Shown piece after piece: positions 45,441-62,000 of a stretch of 64,000 bases of DNA (the stretch's first letter is position 1; each line of letters opens with the position of its first letter). A program made the translations under genes and the position numbers. Under the pieces are notes generated by a model. It was not told the DNA's origin and did no database searches. It was given only the letters and a program-made list of their open reading frames with translations. Source of the DNA: Diplosphaera chodatii (lineage: Eukaryota; Chlorophyta; Trebouxiophyceae; Prasiolales; Stichococcaceae); NCBI GenBank assembly GCA_032358165.1, contig JAALGY010000032.1, positions 4,154,001 to 4,218,000 of the forward strand. The letters are read 5' to 3'.

Positions 45441-46254
45441 GCTGGATCTCCTGTCAGCGCCTCTGTCGCTGCTGCTCAATGGATTCCTGCAGGGCATTGG
45501 TAAGGTCAGAAACCGCGACAAAAAGTGTTTCTATTTGCATGATATACCATGCAACATGACGGTGACGTCCGCATACTCTCACGCCGTCACTATGCCAAGG
45601 AGCTCGCCAATCAGGCTGAACGACGCACTGGGCTGATGTCTGCTCGCTTGTATTACGTCAGAGCACCCGCGCGCCCTACAAACAAACCAGCGCTTGCTTT
45701 GGATGCCGGGCAGTGCCCCACAAAGAAACCCCGAAGCTTCGGCTGACCGCTGCTAACGCAAACTACTAAGTTGTCACGGTCCACGCATATGAACTCAAGC
45801 ACCGTGTGGCTGCACCTGCAAAGCACAGCTGGCAACGTGGTGCCATCACCTCTTCGAGATGGCCCAACATGGCCCCCGCCACGCTCGTCAGCAACCTATC
45901 AAACACCCTGTCTGACAGCAGGTAGCCCTTTTGCACGCTTGAACCCTACTTATTACATCAAATCTGATCAGATCGTGGGATGGATCCCAGTACAGCAAAT
46001 GCGAGGTTGCTATCGTAAGCATGTCCAAGACAAGCGCACATCGCAGTCCACGCTCAATCTGCGCTGGATAGCGGCAGCCCGGCTGGAGCTGGCAGCAGGT
46101 GCATGTTGTGAACCCTTGCTGCGTGTAGCAGCACTGCCGCATACCGCATGCGGCGGTGCACTTGTACACGTTCTTCCTGAGCACACACATACGCCTCCCA
46201 GACGAAATTACTCTGCAAGTGCTGCGAGATGTGTTGCAGGTCGACTGGAACATA
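45441..46254. other. Divergent promoter region (PQQ-type gene / first GST)
   Basis: About 0.8 kb between a minus-strand start at 45440 and a plus-strand start at 46255. It contains a block at about 45825-45845 (CACAGCTGGCAACGTGGTG) that is nearly repeated at about 48537-48556 upstream of the second GST, and CTGTCTGACAG at about 45909-45919 that also recurs there. Confidence 0.5.
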
Positions 46255-48056
46255 ATGGCGCTGAAGCTGCACGGTGATCTGTTTTCGAACAACACCAAGC
46301 GGGTCGCCGCTGCGCTTGAAGAGCTCGAGGTGGTTCGGCTAGCTGACAGCAGGATCCACAGGGCAACCAGCTCTAGTCGTTGTATGGCTGACTACCATCT
46401 ATGCTGGGCTAGGTCATTCCACTGTGACAGATGCAATAGCATGTTGTGCGCATGTGTCTGAGGCCATCAGGTGCAGCGCACACAGGTTGTGCGTAGTGAG
46501 CTGGCGTCCTTGCACGACTTCTCAGTGATATCTCGGTAGTTGCGTGTGCAAGGTGAATGCTGATCACATGAACAGCTGTAGCGGGAGGTTTATTTGCTGA
46601 TGCACTGCAGGTGCCGTATGAGCTGGTGGAAGTGGACGTGATGAAGGGCGCCAACAAGGACCCGGCCTACATGAAGCTGCAGGTATTTACCTTAAAACGC
46701 GACCTGCGAGCAGCTGAACCTGCTTCGTTGGAGCAACATCAGTTAGAAGTGTGAGAAGTGGGCGCCCACGCACGTTAACATGCAATGCCATTTGTTTCGG
46801 CACCCTGCAACCAGCCCTCATGTCAGCTGGCAGCCTGCTGATCCCACTTCGGGCGTGTCGGTGCAGCCGTTCGGCAAGATTCCGGCCCTGGAGGACCCGG
46901 AGGCGGGGATCACCGTCTTTGAGTCCCGCGCCATTCTGCGGTGCGCATCACCCAGCGCACCAGCAGCATCGATCACTGACATCAGCAGTGCTAGCGACGA
47001 GGCTCGGTGGACCACATGCAAGTTCCATGATATCACCGGTCCCGATCGGCAACAATCACTGGCTGATGGCGCCCACTTGTGCAACGCAAGCTGCAACAGA
47101 TCCGGCCGGCGGCAGTGCTTATCCTGCTTCTGGGTTCTGCTGACTTCCCAGAGCACATGCGCAATGTCACAGGTACCTGGCCAGCAAGTATCCCGAAAAG
47201 GGGCTGGGCGGCGCCGATGCCAGGGGCCGCGCCCTGGTGGACACCTGGCTGGAGGCGGAGGCGAACAATTTGAACCCCCACACCGAGGCGCGCCAGGGCC
47301 CTTGCCGGCTGCTATGCTTCCAGGGATGAGGCTGCATATCAGTAGTGCTGCCGGCAGCTTCGCGCTTTGCAATGTGGGACCGGTGCATGCGCCCGAGCCT
47401 GTGTCCGGCTGTTCCATGAGTGGTGGCCATCTGCGGGTGCGGTAATGCTGCGCTGCGCCGCAGGCCCTGGTGCGGCAGCGCGTGATCAGGCCGATGTTTG
47501 GCGGGAAGACGGATGAGGCCAAGGTGGCAGACGCCATTGCGGGCCTGGAGCCGGCACTGGATGTGTTCGACCAGCAGCTGGCCACGCGCGAGTATCTGGC
47601 TGGTGAGCACTGAGTAAATTACTGCTGATCGCTTTGACAGCCAGGCAGCATTGATGTGCTGAGCATCATCAGCGACCAAGGATCACTCAGTAATGCTCAG
47701 CGTCAGGCTGAGCGGTGTGCAGATGTGAGCTCAATTATTCGGTCATGTCGTTCCCTGCCATGTGAGAGCGCCAGGCCAGCAAGGTGTCAGCACAGGGCAA
47801 AGGCGATCGCTGGCATCCGGCTGAACGAACCTGTTCACTTGATAGAACCACAGGGCGAAGACCACTCTTACTGCCTGCAGGCGACAGCTTCAGCATTGCG
47901 GATATTTCGGCGATGCCATACCTGCGCCTGGCGATGACGGCAGGGGGCGCAGGCGATCTAGTCGCCAAGCGCCCCAACGTGCAGGCATGGGCCGAGCGCA
48001 TCTTCAGCCGCAAGGCGTGGCAGACCATCGAGGCCCGGGCGAAGCCAGTCAAGTAA
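46255..48056 (+). CDS. GSTF: Glutathione S-transferase, phi-like, first tandem copy (6 exons, 216 aa)
   Basis: Exons: 46255-46329, 46611-46682, 46867-46940, 47173-47287, 47464-47602, 47881-48056. The N-terminal thioredoxin-like half has GDLFSNNTKRVAAALEE (candidate catalytic Ser-11) and PFGKIPALEDPE..VFESRAILRYLASKYPEKG (cis-Pro and the glutathione-binding Glu-Ser pair). The helical C-terminal half ends ...NVQAWAERIFSRKAWQT. The length is normal for phi GSTs. It should conjugate glutathione to electrophiles or reduce peroxides in the cytosol; the substrate is unknown. Exon 4 ends CACACCGAG and the intron begins GCGCGC, a GC donor required by the frame. The paralogue at 48921 has GTGCGC at the same place. 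This copy lacks the paralogue's last intron. Confidence 0.92.
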
Positions 48057-48920
48057 CGTGATCGCTGAATGCCGCTGTGGACAGCTGGAGACCATCAATA
48101 TATGAGACAGCAGGTCTTGCTTGCGACATTGCGCCTTCCATGCGCAGCGGGCAGTTGCTATCAAATGCGTCGCAATATCGCGTCACGCCTCCGGCTACAT
48201 CATGTTCTGGTGGTCTCACCAGATACACATGCAGAAGTCAGTCCCTGTACAGTGCCGCTGCTGCACCGCTGCCGCGGCATGGCCGTAGGAAGATGTCAGC
48301 AAGCGATGTCACCCACCTGGTGTACCATACGCCTGGGCTGACCGTGGTAGTCTAGGCCTCAAGCCCTCTGCAGCAGGCAGCGTAGCCACATGGCAGGGCG
48401 GCCGGGCGGCTGGGACCTGTGCGCCATTTGACAACAACACTGGAGGGGTGTGGCGGTAAGCTGCTCAAGTGTAGCTGCACTGTGGCACATCAAACGCTCA
48501 CGCGGGCAGCTGGAAAGGGTGTAGCGACGTAAGAGCACAGCTGGCGACGTGATGGCAATGTATTACGATGTGGCCGCCCTCGTCTCGCTTCACTCACCCA
48601 TCCTGTCTGACAGTATTACCCTGTCCGACAGGGTGTTACGTCAGGCTGGCGGGATCATTATCGCATGGGCCCGTTTCTTACGCACACCAGATCTCCGGAC
48701 GACACAGCCATCTGCATTGCAGAAACCCCGCCATTCTGCAAGTTTCCGTGCCTCCTGCTGTTACAAATCACGTGCAACTCGCTGAAGGTGGGTGCCCCCT
48801 CTCTCAGATCGTGGCACGATCATCGCTATGCAGCCTGCACCCCAAACGTCCACTGCCATGTGATCAAGAGCTAACGAAAGCGCTACGTTTCCGGGATGCA
48901 GATCACTCAACCCAGCAGCC
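48057..48920. promoter_or_regulatory. Intergenic region between the GST copies with a conserved upstream block and a palindrome
   Basis: The block at about 48537-48556 (CACAGCTGGCGACGTGATGG) closely matches one upstream of the first GST. At 48618-48634 the sequence ACCCTGTCCGACAGGGT is a near-perfect 17-base inverted repeat, next to CTGTCTGACAG at 48603-48613. These are about 290-380 bases before the second start codon. A shared regulatory role is inference. Confidence 0.4.
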
Positions 48921-50779
48921 ATGACGATGCAGCTGCATGGCATTCTGATGTCGACCTGCACCAAGCGGGTCGCCACGGCGCTCGAGGAGCTCGCGGTGGG
49001 AACCCTCACTTTTGGCGTGCCAGTTGCACATGTATTCCGATATCCAGATTGGTCTTATACTTCGGCTCCGTGTCAAGCGCACTGTGCATGATGCATCGCC
49101 TGGGCCTTTCCTCGCGACACTCACGACGTGCACGGCGTCTGACGCGTGGTTATATACACGAATTTGTGCGTCGTGATCAGGCATCCCCGCACGATGGCCA
49201 CTTGTGGTTGTGATGCTGCTCTTACACGATGTACATGATTGGCCGAGCGATGAGGCAAAATGCTGTGGTGCAGGTGCCGTACGAGGTGCAGGACGTCAAC
49301 ATCATGAAGGGCGCCCAGAAGGACCCGGCGTTCATGAAGATGCAGGTGCTGCAGCACACACCTGACACTGCACACGTTTGCATGCGTTTCAAAAAGTGCT
49401 CGGGGCAACCGCATGACACTGCGAGCATGCATGCATGCCGCAACCCTGCGCCGCACTGTTGGTCAAGGTACCCTGTCGAGTTCGGCAGCTGTACAGTATC
49501 GCATGCTATGTATGAAAGGCCAGCATGCTAAGGCTGTTGCCCATCGTGTGTTGCAGCCGTTCGGCAAGATCCCGGTGCTGGAGGATCCCGAGTTGGGCAC
49601 GCCCATCTTTGAGTCCCGCGCCATCCTGCGGTGCGCGCTGGCAAACGCCCTGACTCCAGCATCAGCTGCACCAGTCACAAATTGGGAGGGCACACGACGT
49701 GCACATTGCATGCACCCTGTGCGTGCGCTTGCTTGGATCAGCTGGTGTGCCGATTTTTAATGAGGGTGTCTGGTGGCGTGCACATCACACACGTGCGATG
49801 TGATCATGTTTGCCGTGGCACAGGTACCTGGCCAACAAGTATCCTGAGAAGGGGCTGGCCGGCACCGACGCCAAGTCACGGGCCCTGGTGGACAACTGGA
49901 TGGAGGCCGAGGCGCAGAACCTGGATCCCCACACTTCGGTGCGCCAGGGTTCTCGACACTCTCCCTCCCTGCCTCCCGCTCAAAGGCTGCAGGCAGCGGC
50001 CAGGTGTCCAGTGCCAGAGTTGCGGTGGCCAAGGTGCACCTGATGGTCCTGATTGAGACTGCTGCTGTGCCGCAGGCTCTGACGAAGCAGCGGGTGTTCG
50101 CCCCCATGTTTGGCGGCGCCCCGGACGAGGCCAAGGTGCAGGAGGCCCTGGAGGGCCTGGAGAAGGCGCTGGCCGTGTTTGACCAGCAGCTGGCCGGGCA
50201 CCAGTACCTGGCAGGTGAGAAACTGCACCATCTATCTAGCAATGATTCCGCAGGTCCTGTGCGGCACTGCGCTGCTGCGCATGCATGTGGACCTGGTCTG
50301 CTCTGCTGCTCAAACACACAGTCGGCAGCGAGGTGTGACTGCTGCGCAGCCGAGGCGCTATTGCAACCTGACCATAGGACGCGGTCCAGTCACACTACAA
50401 TAGTATCGACAGGAAACCCAAACGTGCTGTGCTACTTGCAGGCGACAGCTTCACCATTGCGGACATTGCCGGGATGCCGTACCTGCGCATGACAATGACG
50501 GCGGCGGGCGCCGGCGACCTGGTCGCCAAGTACCCCAACGTGCAGGTAAAGATAGCCCGCTGCAGACGCTGTAGTTGTGCATTCCAGCCTGTTGTGAGCG
50601 CAGCATGTCAAGCACATATGGCTGCCAGCTGCTGCCACCTCGCATCAGCTTGTGCTCGGGGTCTACTGTTCTCAAAGTGCTGCTCAGAGAACTTGGCCGT
50701 CATGCAGGCCTGGGCTGAGCGCATCTTTAGCCGCAAGTCGTGGCAGACGCTTGAGCAGCGCGGGCAGATACCCAAGTAG
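48921..50779 (+). CDS. GSTF: Glutathione S-transferase, phi-like, second tandem copy (7 exons, 216 aa)
   Basis: Exons: 48921-48995, 49274-49345, 49557-49630, 49824-49938, 50076-50214, 50442-50545, 50708-50779. The protein has exactly the length of the first copy. The N-terminus reads GILMSTCTKRVATALEE, the classical phi active-site form (Ser-11 and the STCTKRV motif), followed by PFGKIPVLEDPE..IFESRAILRYLANKYPEKG. It ends ...SWQTLEQRGQIPK. All introns have GT donors. The intron at 50546-50707, splitting NVQ from AWAERIF, is absent from the first copy. Same likely role as its neighbour; the two probably arose by tandem duplication and have diverged moderately. Confidence 0.93.
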
Positions 50780-51817
50780 TGTGGGAGCTCGGCTGAAAGC
50801 GGGCTCAGGCTCAGAGTGGATCAGGTCAACCATTAAACATCAAGCAGCAACTTGCGCAGTTGCTCAACCACAATGTAGACTGTGCGGCAGCTCGATGCTG
50901 GTCGAGACTGCAGTAGCTGCAGCATACATTGTCAGCTCTACAGATTCGCAGCCGACTGCTTTGTGGGGCATTGGATTCGCATTGCACGCGCATGTACAGC
51001 ATCGGAGTTGATCCTTCATCAGGGTCACTTCTGCACTATGATTGATGGGTTGCATGCCTGGGCTGTTGTGATCAGCGCTGGACGACATCAGCAGCCAGAA
51101 AAGCGCATGCACAGTCTTCGGCGTGTAGTCAGAAGTGAGTAACAGTACCTACTCATGCGGCGTCATGTCTGCACACCCACCGCATGACTTCTACTTGTTA
51201 CTGGGGCAGCGTCCCTCCTCCGCGCAGCACGGGGTGATCAGTCACACTCGCAGCCAGCACGCAAGTCTGTTGCACCGCAGCTGTTGTTGTTGTTGCTGCT
51301 GCTATGTTGCTGCGCATGTGGATCTTGATCTGCAGCGGTGGAGTCGCCAGAGTCGACTGACGACTTGCATACCCAGCTATTGGCTGAGTAATCCTGCCGG
51401 CGCTGCACGTCATCTTATAGTTGCAACTTTCCCTACCACGTGTGTTGGTCTCGTTACCTTGACATACCGAACAAGCACGCCACAATGCAGGTCATGCAAG
51501 GACGGGCGCTTGGCCGGCAGGTGACAGTCCCTGCTGTCGATCTTGGACAACAGAGACCCACTGCATGCATGCAACTCACTCATGTGAGCAGAGCATCAGA
51601 GATGAGTGTATTTAGGTCACGCACTTGATCGAATCATGTGGTACATGGTGGAAGTCGGCTCCTGCAGCATCATGGCAGGCCTGATGACTGCCAGAATAGG
51701 GAGGCAGCATCTTCAGCGCGCTTGTCAGTCTTGCTATAGCAGCTTGTTCCTCAGAGATGTGAGCTACTGCTGCAGGCCGGGCAGCCGCTGCAGCTGGGCG
51801 CCGGCCGGAGGTGCTGC
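50780..51817. other. Intergenic region
   Basis: About 1.04 kb between the second GST and the aminotransferase gene. It is less GC-rich, with scattered short ORFs lacking coding bias. A 5' exon of the aminotransferase gene could lie here but was not identified. Confidence 0.5.
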
Positions 51818-56392
<4,575 letters not shown>

Positions 56393-57752
56393 GGCGACAA
56401 GGCTGCGCCGGCAGCCGGAAGCGGGAAGCGGGAAGTGGGAGTTACTTTCAGCGTCTGGCTGCTGGCGTGCGGCGGCTGCAGCTCGGCGGCGTGCTCTCGC
56501 GGCATTGGCGTCTGAGCAAGAGCCGCGCCCCAGCATGCTGAGGTCTTGCTTGCGGGCTGCCACGGCTGCCAGACTGGACAGCCCCTGCAGCGCATCTGCT
56601 GGGGCCGCTGCAACAGCAGGGGCCCTGCCGCTGCTGTGTGGCGAGGTGTTTGCTGCACCCAGCGTCCAGCGCTGTGACGGATCTCTGGTGTGCTGTCAGG
56701 CTCACAGTGTCACGTCAGGTACATCTGGTCAGAATAGCTTGAACATACGATTGCAGAAGCGGTGCGACGATAATTGATTGTAATGCCCCCGCAGCCTGAG
56801 CTTCTGTACGACTGACAGGCAGCCAGGTCAGCGACCATGCTCCACACAGGCTGCCTGCCACAATCCTGCTGGCGGTGCGGCTGCATTCCCTACGCCAATC
56901 TGTTTCAGGGTCTATGTTTCATGCACATGCGCTGCCCAGCGTGTGCTCCGCGCCATCCCCAGCACATCGTGGTCACTGCATCTTAATGCTGTTGAACACT
57001 TCCATAGATCATCTTTCAGTGTCGCAACAAAATCCGAATCGTCTGCCCTTGAGAAGCCTTCGGCGCAGCCTAGTATGGATGGCTGCCGCCGGTGAGCAGT
57101 CTTTGGGGTGCTGCGCTGCAGGGCGCCGTTGGGCTGGCAGCATAAGAGCATATCCAGAGGCGAGTGCGATGCCGAGGTGGCCGGCAGCCGGCTGCTGTGC
57201 TCTGATGCTGGCATCTATACATGTTGATCAGCAGGATCATGTGACCACTCATTGCGAACTGCGGCAGGGCAGCACATGCGCCGCAGCCGACCGCCGCAGA
57301 CTGCTATGGAGTGCCACAACGCCTCTGCGGCCTGCAGCGGACTCGGATGGCGCTGTAAGCTCCATTTGTTCCTGATGTCGCCATGCGACGGCGGTCTCTG
57401 CGGTTCTAGGCTAGCTGCACCTGTCCGGTTGCTCACCCGTACCTGCACAGAGTCTGAGACGGCTGTTTTGCACGTCGACAACGCCGTTCTGACGCATCCT
57501 ATCGCTCCCTATGGTGAAGTTACGCAGCATCTTCATATGCATGCCTAAAGCGTGTTAAACAACCCGCCGCCGGTCGGCCTTCGCATGACACGACCTACAC
57601 TACGCAAACTATACACAAACCATGTGCATCGAGACAGCAGCGCGCCCCGCTGCAGGCGCACCTACACCCCTGGCGTTTGAATCCTATGTTGAGAGGGCTT
57701 CACGCCTGGCAGTCGCACTTGTCAGCCGTTGCGGCGCACCCACTACCGTGGC
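56393..57752. other. Intergenic region
   Basis: About 1.36 kb between the aminotransferase stop and the next plus-strand gene. It contains one TGTAA at 56779. No coding exon was recognised; the last 130 bases lie inside a long open frame discussed with the next gene. Confidence 0.5.
56779..56783 (+). terminator. Possible TGTAA polyadenylation signal of the aminotransferase gene
   Basis: TGTAA is the usual polyadenylation signal of green algae. This one lies about 390 bases after the stop codon at 56392, a normal 3' UTR length for the group. It is a five-base match, so chance is possible. Confidence 0.4.
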
Positions 57753-58951
57753 ATGTGCAGCAGCATGTCGTGCAGCACAGCTAATGACTCTGCGGCAAGC
57801 TCGGGCAATCGCCCGCAGCCTGCGCCGGTGCAACCCACAAATGCAAAGCCGAAGTGGCAGCGGCGACCGTGCAGGCAGAATCCGTACCTGTACATCTACA
57901 GCCGGTCCAGCTTCTACAGGCACGCGCAAAAATGCGCGCCCTGCGCAGGAGGCGTGCGCTCCTACTTTTCCGCCAGGAAGCGCGCCGCGTGCCCGCGCCG
58001 GCGTGCGGAGGTCTCTGAGGCGGGTCAGCAACGTCCTGAGAGCTGCGGAGCTGTGCTGGCGCCGTGCCACATCTGACTTTGCACGCCGTCGGTTTGAACT
58101 GAGGCGGCAGCCTATGGACCAAAATCTGATGCATGGGTGCGCAGAGGCGGTGGAGCGCATGCGCCAGTCGGACGCAGCAACGGTGCGGTACCGGTACTGC
58201 TACTGTGAAGACTGCGGCACGCAGCATCTGGAGGTGTGGGCCCCGCAGCAGGCTGCGGCTGGCGGAACGGCGACAAAACGGCAGCCGGTGGCGCACTTGT
58301 GGGCAGCAGTGAGACCGCCGCGAGTGCGTGGCCATCTGCTACCTCGGCGCCGGAAGCAGATGATGCGGTGGCTTGCGACGAGGATGTGCAGGTGCATACT
58401 GATGTGCGTGCACATGCGAATTGTCACAAATGTTTGCATTACGTACGCTGTGCATCTCAGAAGCTGCCGCATCCCAACAGCATTCAGCTGCTGTCCACTG
58501 ACAACCACCAAAGTGGAACAAGTCCCTCATGAAATCAGCTGTCTGCTATGCAGCTGCCAAAGAAGCAGCGGCGTGCGACACAAATCACTACACTTCTTGG
58601 AGGCACTTCCCGTTCCAAGGGCGCCGCAGCCAAAGACAACGCGGCTCCCGACGTGCAGGTCAGCTGTGCTGTGGTCGGCGTCCTAGGGTCTGTGCGGATC
58701 CCACAGCCGCCCAGCTGTGCTGGTCGCCCGATGATCGCATGCATGAGCCCACCTGCCCACCTGTGGGGCACAGCACCAACTGCTTGGTGCATGCCACTAG
58801 GATGCAGCCAGCAAATAGTCTGTTGCAATTCCTTGTTTGGCTTCACGTGCAGCCGCCGCTTGCTACGCCGCTGCACAACCGGGGCGCTCACGTGCAAGTG
58901 GGGGTATGAGCTGCTGCCAGCATGCAGCCATCTCCGATGCTGCAGCCTTAG
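57753..58951 (+). CDS. Small Cys-rich protein of unknown function (about 4 exons, ~187 aa)
   Basis: Proposed exons: 57753-58023, 58145-58308, 58554-58658 and, doubtfully, 58928-58951. Exon 1 encodes a Ser/Pro-rich start and then KPKWQRRPCRQNPYLYIYS..SFYRHAQKCAPC. Exon 2 encodes VERMRQSDAATVRYRYCYCEDCGTQHLEVW. Exon 3 encodes a basic segment (LPKKQRRATQI) that could be a nuclear signal. The spaced Cys/His residues (H-x3-C-x2-C; C-x-C-x2-C-x3-H) suggest metal binding, but I recognise no family. The choice rests on strong third-position G/C and on compatible phases. A competing single-exon reading runs from 57622 to 58686 in another frame. The 3' end is a guess. Confidence 0.4.
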
Positions 58952-59085
58952 TACGAGCTGGTCGCCAGGCCAGGTCAAGGCCACGCAGGTCATGTCAAGG
59001 CCAGGTCATGTCCGGCTCTTACCTGCATGCTCATGACCGACGAGGGAGCCACCAGTTCGTCCCAGTGTGTGCCATCATTCCAGTC

Positions 59086-62000
59086 TCAGGGCTCAGGGTT
59101 TAGGAGGCCGCGCAGCTCTGCCGTTTCAGCCAGCGCCAGGTCCATGGCCGCCCTCAGCTTCGCCGCTGCTGTGATGGCGTCATCTCGTTCCGTCTCCGTC
59201 TCTGCAAGTGTACATTTCTGGCTGTCAGCTGCCGACGCAGACGAGCACATTTGCCGCAGTATGCACTGTGAGACCGTGCGGCTCTGGCAGCCGCAACTGC
59301 CGATGTGCATCATGTAAGATCAGAGGTGCATCCGAACCCCATTGATGATGGCACAGGCAACAGGAATCGCTCTCAGCACAACGGCATGCTGAACGCGGAA
59401 TCGAACCAACATGCGACAGCACCTGCCAGCTGGCCCGCCATCTGCTGCAGGGCATCCGCGCCGCGTGCCGCCAGCGCCCTCACCGCCGCATTCTCCTCTC
59501 CCACCCTGCAGATCGACCGACAGTCCTCGACCAACAGTCCCAACATACCAAGCGAGATATATGATTCAAGTACATCAGTACAAAGTCCACAGCACTCGCG
59601 GCCAAACAGGTGGACCAGCAACCGCCAACAGCAGCTGCCTGAACAGCACTTGCTGGCGGCACTGGGTCTCGCTTTCCGATCGCAGAACTGCCATGAAGGT
59701 GGTGGTGCATTCGCCATACACAAGACACAAAACCCCCAGGCCCAGAACCCTGGCACGTGGTCTCGCCTGTGCGCTGCGGCGCGAGAGCACTGCAGGGCCT
59801 CCACGGCGCCCTCCAGCTGCTGCAGGGCAGCCGCCAGCTCAGCGGCCGCGCCCCGCCGCAGCTGCTCCAGCTCCTGCACAGTAGAAATGGCAGAAAATCG
59901 ACCTGACGTCACAATGCACAGAGCGTACCAGTCGGGTATTCAAGTGCAGAGCCGGTAGCATGCACCAGTCAGACGAGGCATGAAGCGTGAGGTGAGTTCC
60001 ACTTGGTGCAGCGCTGCATAGACACAGCATTCCGAGACCCACATGCAGCCAATGTGAAAAGCCATAGGTGCCAATGCAGCATCCTCTGCGCAAACTTCTT
60101 GGGCACACCTGCTGAGCCGCGTTAGCAGCTCTGCTTGCCGCGGCGAGCTCTGCGCCCTGCTGTCGCAGCCGCGCCTCAGCCCTTGCGGCCCTGGCGTCAC
60201 GGTCGGCTGCGGCGCTGTGTGCCGCTTGCAGCTGGCTGCCCAAACTCTGCAGCCTGGAAGGTGCAGCAGCATCAGAGTATTCCTCTCCTCACTGAGAGTT
60301 TCAATGGGTGTGTTCAACTCTGCTCGGTTCTTATACAGCACTGTCTGCGGCACTATAGAAGCCATTTCAGTCACCAGCCATGTCATCATATGTGATACGT
60401 AGCAGTTGGCCAGTGGCCTCACTTCAGGCGCAGCTGGGAGAGCTCTCTACCACGCTCCGCAGCTGCTGCCTTGCCGCCTCCCGATTCCGCTGCCGCCCGC
60501 TCCGCCGCAGCCTGCGCATCTGCCGCCGCCTTCCTTGCTGTCGCCAAGTCCGCGGCGGCCCCCGCAGCCGCCGCTTGCTGCTGCCGCTTAGCCGCCGTCA
60601 GCTGCTGCTGCAGACTTGCCTGCTGCTGCTGTGCATGCTCCAGGGCCTCCTCGTGCTGCCGCCGGTCCTGCTGCAGGGTGGCCCTCAGCGCTGCGAGCTC
60701 CCTACCCAGTTCAACCACCTGCAGCACCGTGCTAGTCTGAACATATATGTCTTAAAGGCGCGGCGTGCGGCTGACGCTTGTGACAGATTCGTATCATGTG
60801 CACATGCAACGCAGTGCAGCAGTCTTACTAGCTGGCAAACGCAAAATGCAAGTGCAATACCTTGGCAACTGCAGCATCTCGCTCAGCGACCAGCTCCCCG
60901 GCTTGCGTCTCCGCCGCCGCCAGCCGCAGCCGCTGCTTCAGCGCCGCCTGCCCCACAGCACTTGCATCATCCTGCGTACAGCACGGTGCCGACTGCTGTT
61001 GCCGCTCAAAAGATGCCTGGTCCACGGTCTGCTCGCTGGACTCATGCACTGTGCGGATGCTGGACACATTTTGTCGACACCCCGGCAGAGAACCTCCTCA
61101 TGACGCAAACGGTTTGCTGATTCACTGCAGGACCTCTTTCAGACATATATAGTATGATGTTGCCTGTCTTGACCATCACATCGCAATGCCTGCATGCAGG
61201 TCCAGCAGTGTGTTGTTGGAGCACCTGCTAGTGTCCACCACTGACGTGATTTCCCTGGGATATGGACCTGCAGATTTGAGGCCCACCTGCTGCACGGCGG
61301 CATCGTACTTTGCCAGCGGCTGCGTCTGCACCGCATGGAGACGCAGCATGGGCGCCGCCTGCGCCGCCGCATCTGCCACCTGCCGCCGCCGCCGTTCAAT
61401 CTCATCAGAGCGCCGCGCTGCAGCTGTCGCAGCAGCATTCGCATCGAGCTCGGCGCCGGCTGCCGTCAGAGCAGATTGAGCTGCTGCGGCTTGCGCGCTG
61501 CTGGCCGCCAGCCGCCGCTTGTGGCTTTCCGACTGCCGCCGGCTGGCATGGAGGCTCCGCTGCAGGGTGGCCAGCTGGCGCCGCTGCCTGTGCACCTGCC
61601 GCTGCGCCGCCGCCGCCACGGCTGTGGTGCGCGCCTCCGCTTGGCTGAGTCGATCCTGCACATGCGCAGCAACTCAGGCTTGCCTTGGATCCCTGCAAGC
61701 TTAGCTGGCGATAGTGCGAGGCACGCTCCCTAGGTAGGCTTGGAACCCGCTGCATTTGTAAAGAGATGTAGGAAGCAGTCACACCTGCAGCACAGCTGAG
61801 CGCTGCGCTGCTGTACAGCATCCGGCGGCTGCCTGCTGCAACCGCAGCTGCTGCGCGGTGTGCAGCTCTGCTGCCGCCGCCGCCGCCGCCGCCAGCTGCC
61901 TGGCCAGCTGCGCGCTGCCGTGCCCGGCATGACCGTCTGCCACAGCAGCGTCGGCGGCCACAGCTGGGAGTACAGTAGTGTTGTCACTTGCAGCGCCGTG

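Noticed and set aside
46255..50779. GST pair as an assembly duplication of one gene
   Set aside because: The copies differ at many codons, in intron sequence and in intron number, so they are true diverged paralogues.
57622..58686. 354-codon plus-strand open frame as a single-exon gene
   Set aside because: Third-position bias moves to another frame between about 57840 and 58020, and a spliced reading joins the coding-like segments in phase. Kept only as an alternative.
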